Under the pieces are notes generated by a model that was not told the DNA's origin, did no database searches, and worked only from the letters and a program-made list of their open reading frames with translations. Of a DNA stretch of 64,000 bases, positions 54,976-64,000 are shown in pieces; position 1 is the first letter of the stretch; each line of letters opens with the position of its first letter. The DNA is taken from NCBI GenBank assembly GCA_964017045.1, contig OZ024796.1, forward strand, positions 19,305,510 to 19,369,509, written 5' to 3'. The translations under genes were made by a program, and so were the position numbers. The stretch is from Omphiscola glabra. Its lineage: Eukaryota > Mollusca > Gastropoda > Lymnaeidae.

Positions 54976-55681
54976 GTAAGTAGGTAAGTATGTAGAATTA
55001 ATAAAGTGAGTGAGAATGCAAGAAAAGGGCTACAAGAGAAGTTAGCAGAGGAAAGTTAAGAAAATACAAACTCCAGATTGTCTACCATAATACTGTTAAA
55101 GAAACTAGCCTAGAAGAACATTTCTAAATGAGAAATTCTTGTGATAAACTGGAACGTGGTAAAAAATATGTTTTCATTGAAGAAAATAATTTTTAATTTA
55201 TTTACAAATTTATATTCATGCAAGTTTGCAATAAATTTCGTAACATTTCTTGTTTCGTTCCATTTTATTGCCTGTTGACATCACTTTTATAGTTTAACTC
55301 ATTGATTTGTACAACGGTATCATGCCAAAAAATAGGGAAGCGACTTATAGGTCAGCCTAATCAATCAACTAATTGCTAAACCTATTTTAGATCAAAATCG
55401 TGTAATAGTAAATGATTTAAAAGGCAAAATTAATTCTTGAACAGAAAAAAAAGAAATTTGGGGGAAATATAGAGCAGCGTTTCTTGATGCTGTATGATAT
55501 GGGAGAAAACCGACCATATTTTGGTCATATATGGTTAAACACAATTAACTCCCTTAGCATTTAAAAAACAAAGTTATTGGTATCCTGCGTTGTAGTTTTG
55601 TAATCGTGAGTAAAAAAAATATATATTAAATTTTTTTTAAAGTATTTTTTTCTTCTGAATCTGCTATATGCATTAACTAGG
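54976..55681. other. AT-rich stretch
   Basis: No gene or array recognised. Confidence 0.5.
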
Positions 55682-55910
55682 TACTTTCACAGGTAGATAC
55701 TATACCTTGGCTAATATACGCTAGGTAGATACTAAACCTTGGCTAATATACGCCGGGTAGATACGAAACATGGGCTAATATACGTCATGTAGATACTAAA
55801 CCTTGGCTTATATACGTCAGGTAGATATTAAACCTTGGATAATATAAGTCAGGTAGATATTGTAAACCTTGGCTAATATATGTCAGGTAGATATTGTAAA
55901 CCTTAGCAAC
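55682..55910. repeat. Minisatellite, 32-bp unit
   Basis: Seven copies with core aaaccttggctaatatacg between ggtagata words. Confidence 0.95.
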
Positions 55911-56585
55911 ATTGGGCAGAACAACCAATGCAAAGCTCAAGTGACATCTACAACAGAAAATCTCAAGACATTTCTATAGATCCACAACTCTTGAAACTTC
56001 TATTAATGCACATCTTATGTGTCGGTTTAAAGAATAAATCATAATACAAATCTTTGGGACACTCACAAATTATGACACTGAAAAAGATGAAACTGACACC
56101 ATATGACCCTCTAAAAACATGGAAGTGACACAACATATAACACTGGTACACCATGACACTGGTACAACATGACACACTTGTTACGCATGTTACTTACCAG
56201 TATTTGGTTTTGAGAATTTAATGTGCTTTAAGATTAGGCTCATATACGTAATCAAAGGGCTGAAAACCAGAATACAAAGAAAAAACGAAGCCAAACCTAG
56301 GGGCATTATCAATATTCAATTTATTCCAGTAAGTTTATATTTTTTTTTAAAAATCGAATAAACAGAGCTGTAAACAGCATGTGAAAAGGTAAAAATTGTC
56401 CAAAGATAAAATAGTAATATAGACACATAGAGTGCATTTAATGTCTAGGAGAATCAGCAAAAAAATCTCTCCCGGCTGGGAAAACTTACGGCTTATTTAT
56501 AGGGATGGAATGTGAGCCCTCCAGAAAAGCAATTCTAGAAATTGCATCAACCGATAGAATTCTTTACAAGAAATAGAACTTCAAC
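55911..56585. other. AT-rich stretch
   Basis: A small acactggtacaNcatgacac repeat occurs at 56140..56175. Nothing else is supported. Confidence 0.5.
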
Positions 56586-57393
56586 ACAATTGTTGCCAAC
56601 CAAGTGAGGGTGGGGCATTGTTCCCAACCAAGTGAGGTTGGGGCATTGTTCCCAACCAAGTGAGGGTGGGGCATTGTTCACAACCAAGTGAGGGTAGGGC
56701 ATTGTTCCCAACCAAGTGAGGGTGGGGCATTGTTCCCAACCAAGTGAGGGTGGGGCATTGTTCCCAACCAAGTGAGGGTGGGGCATTGTTCCCAACCAAG
56801 TGAGGGTGGGGCATTGTTCCCAACCAAGTGAGGGTGGGGCATTGTTCCCAACCAAGTGAGGGTGGGACATTGTTCCCAACCAAGTGAGGGTGGGGCATTG
56901 TTCCCAACCAAGTGAGGGTGGGGCATTGTTCCCAACCAAGTGAGGGTCGGGCATTGTTCCCAACCAAGTGAGGGTCGGGCATTGTTCCCAACCAAGTGAG
57001 GGTCGGGCATTGTTCCCAACCAAGTGAGGGTCGGGCATTGTTCCCAACCAAGTGAGGGTGGGGCATTGTTCCCAACCAAGTGAGGGTGGGGCATTGTTCC
57101 CAACCAAGTGAGGGTGGGGCATTGTTCCCAACCAAGTGAGGGTGGGGCATTGTTCCCGACCAAGTGAGGGTGGGGCATAGTTCCCAACCAAGTGAGGGTC
57201 GGGCATTGTTCCCAACCAAGTGAGGGTGGGGCATTGTTCCCAACCAAGTGAGGGTGGGGCATTGTTCCCAACCAAGTGAGGGTGGGGCATTGTTCCCAAC
57301 CAAGTGAGGGTGGGGCATTGTTCCCAACCAAGTGAGGGTGGGGCATTGTTCCCAACCAAGTGAGGGTGGGGCATTGTTCCCAACCAAGTGAGT
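56586..57393. repeat. Highly uniform 28-bp minisatellite
   Basis: Twenty-nine copies with core ggggcattgttcccaaccaa followed by gtgagggt. Copies differ mainly by gggtgggg versus gggtcggg; the latter occurs in a run of four at 56941..57035. All three minus-strand frames are open through it, giving three overlapping ORFs of about 260-278 codons with a 28-residue period. Confidence 0.98.
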
Positions 57394-57889
57394 GTGGGGG
57401 CTGTGAAAGGGGGACATATTTATGCGGTAACATCAACTTGAAAAAATGGGGAGACAATTAGTGGTTAAAGCAAAATTAGGTCAAAACACAGGCTATAACA
57501 GCTGCTCTCTTTAAAAAAAATAATTTACATTGGTTTACATGGAATTTATTTTCCAATATAAAAAAAACTATTACCAAAATAAAAGAAAATACATTTCTTT
57601 CATACACATAAGTTCATAAAAATTGCTTAGCATCTTAAAATATTAACAGTTACATAAATTCTATGTACATTAAAATTAGTTTCTGGACAAAATTGTCGGA
57701 AAAATACTATGCTTGCCTTTAATATGTTTTATATCCAAGACATATTGTTGTAGAAATAAACTTCACCACAGTAACCTTTGATTTTTGGAAACCATCTTCT
57801 TCAGAAATGTAAAGGGATTGGGATCAGTAAAAACAAAGAACGAGATTTAATGAACAAGTTACATCAATATCAATATCAATATCAAACTG
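57394..57889. other. AT-rich stretch
   Basis: No supported feature; a few atcaat repeats at 57866..57884. Confidence 0.5.
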
Positions 57890-58060
57890 TTGCAAAGCAA
57901 GAATTAAAACGATAGTAGGAAAATAAGTCGCAGAAAAAAAATTCACATGGATAAAAAAAGTCACAGTAAGAAAAGCCACAATGGTAAAATTCACAGTAAG
58001 AAAAGTAATAGGAAAAAAGATCACAGGAAGAAAAATTCACCAAAAAATGTCACAAAATAT
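57890..58060. repeat. Degenerate repeat around cacagtaagaaaa
   Basis: Seven or so loose copies of aaattcacagtaagaaaag with irregular spacing. Confidence 0.75.
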
Positions 58061-58154
58061 GTTTCATATTAACTCCTAATTATCAGTGTTTGTGAAATCA
58101 TTTTTATTAAGTCCATATATTTATGGTTATCTAATGAACAACAGTAAATAGGAC

Positions 58155-58960
58155 ATGGCAGCAGCTTATTCGGGATTCCGGTTGACAAGTCTGTAGTGGC
58201 TTGCCGGTTTGGAAGCGCTGGCCACAGACCCCCTCGGCGTTAACCCGGGGCACATAACAACCATTGCGTGTCCCGCGTGGCAGACACGGACATGCATGGT
58301 AGTTGCTGAAATAAACGGCTCCTACAGGGCTGCCACCTGTGATGCTTCACAGGGGGAAGAAAAAGCAAACACAGGGTAGGGATCATGATTACAAGTTGCC
58401 GTTAAGGGATATGAGGCTATAGGCTGTGGTGGAAGCCTATCGCTGGTGATTCTAAATATGCAGCCCTGAGAAAGCTGCTCATAGGCAACCGTTTCGTCCC
58501 AGCTGCTTCGCGAACTAGTTGCGAGGTGGAAACCCACTGTAGAATCCCTCTTAGAGGGCGTCCGATGCTTCCCCGGGACGGGTGGGGGGAGATAATAGAA
58601 CATTAATTTACCGTCCCGGCCCCTAGGAGAGTGGACTACGGACGCTTGAAACACAGCGTCTTCGGTCGACCAGACGTCTCCGGGCGGGGGGGGGGGGGGC
58701 TCCGTCAGCAAACTTGATCGAGCAGTTGCTGGTGGGGGCATCCAACGTCCGGGGAGGTCTCTGACGTCTTCCCGCACGGCCCGGCGCCGGGGACACCCGG
58801 CGGCTGGCGGGTGTGGGTGTACGCCAGGGAGGGCATTAGGAGCACTAGCTCGACGGCCCGCTGACGCCATTTCCTAATGAGATATTCCAGCACTTTAATC
58901 GGATAGTGTTTTGATTCTCGTTTGGGATTAAATCTGTGCTGATGAAGGCTTCCTGCCGAC
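58155..58960 (-). other. GC-rich block with a 182-codon ORF, probably part of an inserted element
   Basis: About 800 bp with far higher GC and CpG than everything around it and sharp edges. On the minus strand 58870..58322 is one open frame starting MASAGRRASAPNALPGVHPH, rich in Pro, Arg and Ser, containing GKLMFYYLPPPVPG and SRSSWDETVAYEQLSQGCIF, and ending SQVAAL at a stop. It is not recognised. A G18 tract (58682..58699) lies inside the frame as a poly-Pro codon run. It could be the 5' part of a retrotransposon or a horizontally acquired or host exon; I favour an inserted element. Confidence 0.4.
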
Positions 58961-59936
58961 ACGTTCGTTGTTTTGTTGCGTTCCTTTTATCAGGTTTAAA
59001 CTTACTGTGTTTTACTAATTTCCTAAATATGTGCTTGTTGTTTACATTACTTATACACCTTATAATTCGCGCATTTGATCATATGATTTACTATTACTCA
59101 GTTATACATGCGTGTGTGTTATTTTTATTATGTATACATACTATAATGACACGTTAATTCTATAACTTTATTCAGAGTAATTTACATTACAATGCATGAA
59201 GCCAATAAACACGAACGTTACAGATTGAATGACGATAAATGGCAGTGAGCGATTGGGTAGAGATTAAGCTCTCGTCCAAAAGGTGATTTGATTCTGGCGT
59301 CTGGTCTCACCGACACATCTCAAATGGTAAGGGAATCAAAGTAAAGCAAGGGGCACTGTAGTGTAGTACTAGTTTACTGATATATACCCAGACGAAGCAT
59401 CCAATGGCCCTAAAGTGGTCAATGCGGCTTTGGACAGAAAGATATAAACATTCTTTTTTTTCCCAATCTTGTTAGACTTTACCAAGGTGCTCCCCCGGCT
59501 GTTGTACAATCACATACCGGTAATCGCACTAAACTCATTGCTGTCACCAAGGGAGTGTGCTAGGACCGAGAGATACACAAGTTCATTTAATTTTTTTTCT
59601 TAGTCGTGTCAGGAATAATTGATGCTATCTGATAGCTTATTTTTTCTGTGCCTTATTTACCTGTGCTTTTTTTATTGTGACATTTTTTTATGCTCACCAT
59701 TAAAATTAGGCATTCTTGTTCAACTCTGGGGTAGTTCTTCTGATGGGGATTAAAGTTCTAAGTGAAATAACAGATAAGATGACCTACTCTGTGATGTTCT
59801 ACTCTGTGAGGATCCACTCTGTGATATTTTCTTAAAACAAAACTTGACCAATTGCAACATCACTGGCATCTACGGCTAACTTAAAATATTTATTAAAGTC
59901 TGTGGCAATGAGGACATCAACACTGGTCCATAGCTG
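58961..59936. other. AT-rich stretch
   Basis: A small tctgtgatNtt/actctgtga repeat at 59785..59830. No gene; the 73-codon ORF at 58936 is hydrophobic from T-rich DNA. Confidence 0.45.
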
Positions 59937-60200
59937 CTGGTAGCCGTAGGTCTATTTGACTGGTGGTAGCAGTAGGCTGGTGGTAGCGGTAGGCTGATGG
60001 TAGCTGTAGGCTGGTGGTAGCCGTAGGCTGGTGGTAGCGGTAGGCTGGTGGTAGCCGTAGGCTGGTGGTAGCGGTAGGCTGGTGGTAGCCGTAGGCTGAT
60101 GGTAGCAGTAGGCTGGTGGTAGCCGTAGGCTGGTGGTAGCCGTAGGTATATTTGACTCCTGGTAGCCGTAGGTCTATTTGACTGGTTGTAGCGTAGATCT
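59937..60200. repeat. Minisatellite, 17-bp unit
   Basis: About 14 copies of gtagccgtaggctggtg, with gcggtagg and gcagtagg variants; diverged copies containing tatttgact lie at both ends. A stray copy (gcagccgtaggtatattt) is at 60626. Confidence 0.95.
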
Positions 60201-60751
60201 ATTTGACTGGTTGTAGTTGTATGTCTTTTTGACTGTGTTATGTAGACGACTTGTTTACGTCATCTTTCCCTGTGCATGTACTTTAGCTGGCCCCAAGTTC
60301 GGCACCACCACAAGGGTGTGGTTTAATTATAAATAGTCTCCCTTGACCATGTTTAAAAATAAAAACAATCTAATCACACCTAGGGAGATTGTACCTTTTT
60401 CAACATTGTACCGGTACAAGCACTTCTGTACTGTAAGTCAATAGCTGTAGTTTGTATATATTTTTTATTTTTTAATTTAAAATTAACTTAATAAAATTAT
60501 TAACTGTAATTAGCCCTTGTTTGGGTATCGTCTTCGTATTACTGTATTTAATATATGGTATCACCTTTGTTTGTGTACTGTTTGTCAACGAGTCATACGA
60601 TATTACAGCACGTAGCAGACTGGTTGCAGCCGTAGGTATATTTTCTCATGCATAGCGGTTGCTGATAATTGCAATTTCTGATGAAGTTATCTGTAGCTCT
60701 CTTTGTTAATCTAGATTAATTTTCCATCACATATGTCCGCGTCGCGTTTTA
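60201..60751. other. Unique stretch with a TATA-like word
   Basis: ggtgtggtttaattataaat at 60316 includes TATAAATA, but no gene follows that I can identify. Otherwise AT-rich. Confidence 0.4.
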
Positions 60752-61112
60752 CGCATTCGATTGCAGGACAAGGTGCCTAACACAGAGGTCTTGGAACGTG
60801 CAAAAAGTTGTCGCATATTCTCCGCTCTTAGCAAGAAGCGCCTTCGCTTTTTAGGCCATTTAAGGAGACTGGAGGAGGGCCGTATTCCAAAGAAGCTGCT
60901 GAATGGAGAGTTGTACAAGACTTATTGGATTTCCACGCATGAGATTTTTTGATGTTTGCAAATGGAGCATGAGGGTACCCATCATTGAAACCAGCGAAAG
61001 GGAGATCATTGCTAAACAACGTTCCAGCGGGCGAACAGCAGTGTATGAAGGAGTAAAAAAGACAGAAATGAAGCCCTTGCAGCAAAAGAACAACCCCGAA
61101 GGCCAAATTTAG
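60752..61112 (+). pseudogene. Decayed LINE reverse-transcriptase 3' end (family 1)
   Basis: Encodes RIRLQDKVPNTEVLERAKSC, KKRLRFLGHLRRLEEGRIPK, KLLNGEL, then after a frameshift near 60915 RFFDVCKWSMR, RSSGRTAVYEGVKKTEMKPL. This is the same family as the minus-strand piece at 6255; the frameshift and lack of upstream catalytic domains make it a dead 5'-truncated copy. Confidence 0.9.
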
Positions 61113-61214
61113 CCAGGCGTCAATATTCTCCTGCGAGAAATGCATTGTTATTCCAGGCTTGGCCTAGTGAGCCAATCGTTGTAGTGTACTTAGCTACTCC
61201 GTCGTCGCGGGTCA

Positions 61215-61388
61215 TTAAAATACTAATAGTTCAGGGGCGGGAAAAAATTGTGCGAGTGAGAGTTTTGATTGGGGGGGGGGGGGCACTGATTAGGATTCGT
61301 ATAAAGTGTTTTACTTGTATGCATATTTTGTCAAATTTCAGCCCCGCACCCATTCTCCTTTTACATTATATAAAGGATTTATAATCTT
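61215..61388 (+). repeat. Dispersed repeat family A, copy 3
   Basis: Begins ttcaggggcgggaaaaaatt, contains a G12 run, then gattaggattcgtataaagt, gtcaaatttcagccccgc and tatataaaggatttataatc. Matches the copies at 27655 and 30180. Confidence 0.78.
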
Positions 61389-61454
61389 TGCTTTTCGGGC
61401 ACTTTATTACAGTTGCATTTCTATTAACTCTAATTGGAGCTCCAGGCTATGACT

Positions 61455-61965
61455 ATTTTGTTCGTTGACTGAGACCAGATGGTCCTCAGACAACATATTG
61501 AGACCAGATCATCCTCAGAAATCATATTGAGACCAGATCATCCTCAGACAACATATTGAGACCAGATCATCCTCAGACAACATATTGAGACCAGATCATC
61601 CTCAGACAACATATTGAGACCATATCATCCTCAGACAACATATTGAAACCAGATCATCCTCAGAAATCATATTGAGACCAGATCATCATCAGACAACATA
61701 TTGAGACCAGATCATTCTCAGAAATCATATTGAGACCAGATCATCCTCAGAAATCCTATTGAGACCAGATCATCCTCAGACAACATATTGAGACCATATC
61801 ATCCTCAGACAACATATTGAGACCAGATCATCCTCAGACAACTTATTGGGACCAGATCATCCTGAGACAACATATTGAGACCAGATCATCCTCAGACAAC
61901 ATATTGAGACCAGATCATCCTCAGACAACATATTGAGACCAGATCATCCTCAGACAACATATTTT
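61455..61965. repeat. Minisatellite, 29-bp unit
   Basis: About 17 copies with core cctcagacaacatattgaga. A tcagaaatcat subtype occurs in scattered units. Confidence 0.97.
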
Positions 61966-62404
61966 TTATCCATTAAATGGACGATGATAGAGATTTAATC
62001 ATCGTCCACTTAAAGCAGTGCGATCTGAATGTATTTCCAGCTCTTTCCCAACAGAAAATATACACATCTTTTCGAAAATGTTTCTACTGATAGACTGTGT
62101 ACATCAAAGTACATTGTTTTGACAGTCAAATAGCAAGAAAATATTTCATAAATATTCAATTCAAATCAGTACACTTATGAAAGATTATAAAATACTTTTT
62201 TAAAACTATTTTTAAATAGGCATAACATCATAATGAAATCGTCATAACATCATCATCACACATTATCACACATCATAACACATCATCACACATCATCACA
62301 ACTATTGCACAGTATTATAATAAAATTGTAACATTAGCGAAACAAAGAAGACCGCAATTATTGCAGAGGTACTTGCTTCATTACACCGTCAATAAAACTT
62401 TCAT
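61966..62404. other. AT-rich stretch with a small trinucleotide-like repeat
   Basis: 62225..62300 is cataacatcatcacacatca repeated loosely. 61972..62010 has an inverted pair (aatggacgatgatagag / taatcatcgtccactta). No gene. Confidence 0.6.
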
Positions 62405-62672
62405 GTTGCCAGTGCCGGGTGCTAGTATATTCGGATGTTGTCAGTGTTTGGTGCTGGTATATTCAGATGTTGTCAGTGTTGGGTGCTAGTATATTTGTAC
62501 ATTGGCAGTGTTGGGTGCTAGTATATTTGTCTGTTGGCAGTGTTGGGTGCTAGTATATTCAGATATTGTCAGTGTTCGGTGCTAGTATATTCAGATGTTG
62601 TCAGTTTTGGGTGCTAGTATATTTGTATGTTGCCAGTGTTGGGTGCTAGTATATTTGTATATTGTCAGTGTT
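62405..62672. repeat. Minisatellite, about 32 bp
   Basis: Eight copies with core gtgttgggtgctagtatatt. Confidence 0.95.
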
Positions 62673-63026
62673 AAAATAATTTTCTAACACTATCTTTAAA
62701 TTGTGTCAAAATGGAAAAAAAAAGAATTTCAAGTTTCATACAATTCATAAAACTAAATAACATACAGCACACAAAACTATAACATCACCAACTATAAAAA
62801 CATGCAACACAGCTACACCAAAAACATACAACTTAACTATAGCAACAAAAAAAATGTTTAAAATAGTTTTAAAAAAAACAACTCCTTAGTGTAGAAAAAA
62901 AAATAGAAAATTATTTTTTTGAAATTTCTCATAACTAGAACAAGAACACTGGCTACGACGATAATATAAAATAGAACCAGTCAATCCTATCTTATTTAAT
63001 CAAAGGCAAATTCGTTCAAAGTTTTA
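62673..63026. other. AT-rich stretch
   Basis: Loose caacatNNaNaactataNcan repeats at 62760..62850. No gene. Confidence 0.5.
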
Positions 63027-63265
63027 GAACTCCACCATAAGAACAGAACGGTTGAGAATATCACCATAAGAACAGAACGGTTGAGAATATCACCATAAGA
63101 ACAGAACGGTTGAGAATATCACCATAAGAACAGAACGGTTGAGAATATCACCATAAGAACAGAACGGTTGAGAATATCACCATAAGAACAGAACGGTTGA
63201 GAATATCACCATAAGAACAGAACGGTTGAGAATATCACCATAAGAACAGAACGGTTGAGAATACC
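63027..63265. repeat. Minisatellite of identical 29-bp units
   Basis: Eight copies with core agaacagaacggttgagaat; all internal copies look identical, unlike nearly every other array here. No spacers lie between units. Confidence 0.98.
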
Positions 63266-63269
63266 ACCA

Positions 63270-63714
63270 TAAGAATAGGAGCATGATTTGAAATTATAAA
63301 ATTAGGACACTAATATTTCAAAAGGGAAACACTCCCTCTAAACTTGTTTAACGATGGATATTATCTAAACGACTCCGAGTACATAGATAATAAGCATAAT
63401 AAACCCCATTATTTTCTAATCTGACCTAAAGCCGTTCTTCTCACAACGTTAACTAAGTGTGAGGAACAAAGGGATTATTTTGTCTCACGTGCGTGGTCAT
63501 CTAGCTAAAAGGCTACTCCAAGGCAGATAACTAAAGGCTTTGCCAGATAAGATGATTGTAAGGTGCCCTAAGATGAGAGAGTGATGTCCCCTGTTCAATG
63601 AACATCTAACGACTAATGAGTGACAGGCTAATAATCTATCTACTTTATGTCAATGCCATCTCCCTTTCAAGACAAGTGGCACATTGATTCTTTTGTCACG
63701 TCATTTTGGTCTCA
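63270..63714. other. Unique non-repetitive stretch
   Basis: Dense in motifs resembling factor sites (cagataa, gagataagatga-like words, acaaaggga, tcacgtgcg). No ORF. Possibly regulatory, untested. Confidence 0.3.
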
Positions 63715-64000
63715 GATAAATGACCTAGATCTGGTAAAGCTAAACAAGAAGATGCCCTAATTCTGGAATAGCTGATATAAAAAATGCCCTAGGTCTGATA
63801 TAGTTAAACTAAAAGGTGTCTTGGGTCTTTATAGCAAAACGGGGCAAATGCTCTAGGTCTCGTTTAGCTGAACAGGAAAATGCCCTCTATCATGAATAGC
63901 TAAACTAGAAGATGCCCTAGGTATGATAGCTAAACTAGAAGATGCCCTAGGTATGATAGCTAAACTAGAAGATGCCTTGGTCTTTCTCTATAGCTAAACT
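63715..64000. repeat. Minisatellite, about 30 bp, running off the window
   Basis: Eight or more copies with core gctaaactagaagatgccct, diverged at the left and regular at the right. The array continues past the end of the window. Confidence 0.93.

Noticed and set aside
56547..57457. Three overlapping minus-strand ORFs of 259-278 codons
   Set aside because: A 28-bp unit without stops opens every frame; there is no reason to prefer any frame.
60316..60340. TATAAATA promoter
   Set aside because: No gene start follows, and such words are expected often in AT-rich DNA.
63027..63265. CRISPR-like array of identical 29-bp units
   Set aside because: Units are directly head to tail with no spacers, no cas genes are present, and the DNA is eukaryotic.
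1..64000. tRNA, rRNA or snRNA genes
   Set aside because: I looked for GGTTCGAATCC-like B boxes and conserved rRNA words on both strands and found none convincing; the closest (gggtttgaattc near 53240 on minus) lies in dispersed repeat B and lacks an A box at the right distance.

Overview
This is a piece of animal (metazoan) nuclear genome, AT-rich, gene-poor and packed with repeats. The intron-containing bHLH gene, the non-LTR retrotransposon fragments and the hAT-type MITEs with CAGNGGCGTA ends would all fit a mollusc such as a sea slug or another heterobranch gastropod. That taxon is an inference and was not tested. No rRNA, tRNA, operon or CRISPR locus is visible.

The one gene I can name is on the minus strand, 20060 down to 8217. 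It is a TCF21/musculin (capsulin, HLH54F) family bHLH transcription factor, spread over three recognised exons. Exon A (20060..19912) has the basic region and helix 1. Exon B (18006..17860) has the loop, helix 2 and the post-bHLH segment ending in IHPLNL. Exon C (8390..8217) starts TWPF, the block that follows in vertebrate TCF21, and runs to a stop. Introns are 1,905 and 9,469 bp and hold tandem arrays, three hAT-like MITEs or candidates and one TA-flanked MITE. The 5' end of the gene is not resolved. A second, unrecognised coding exon with a consensus donor is on the plus strand at 48664..48853.

About 23 kb (roughly 36%, from adding array spans by eye) is tandem repeat: about 60 arrays of 12-60 bp units, nearly every array with a different unit. 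Interspersed copies include three fold-back MITEs with 8-9 bp target duplications (33568, 35206, 45058), perfect or near-perfect hAT MITEs (13249, 18191, 22912), TA-flanked MITEs (14812, 36107), five decayed LINE 3' ends (6255, 45478, 50346, 50577, 60752) and two uncharacterised dispersed families.

The most interesting signal is where the arrays sit relative to exons. In the bHLH gene both recognised 5' splice sites are built into tandem arrays. After exon A, the last 36 coding bases ([12 protein letters not shown]) plus the donor are repeated four more times in the intron. After exon B, the first 26 intron bases, starting exactly at GTCAGT, are repeated ten more times. Other arrays also carry a consensus donor in every unit (5300..6063, 26000..26460 minus strand). 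This suggests that minisatellites here can be born at exon/intron boundaries and create ladders of decoy or alternative splice donors.
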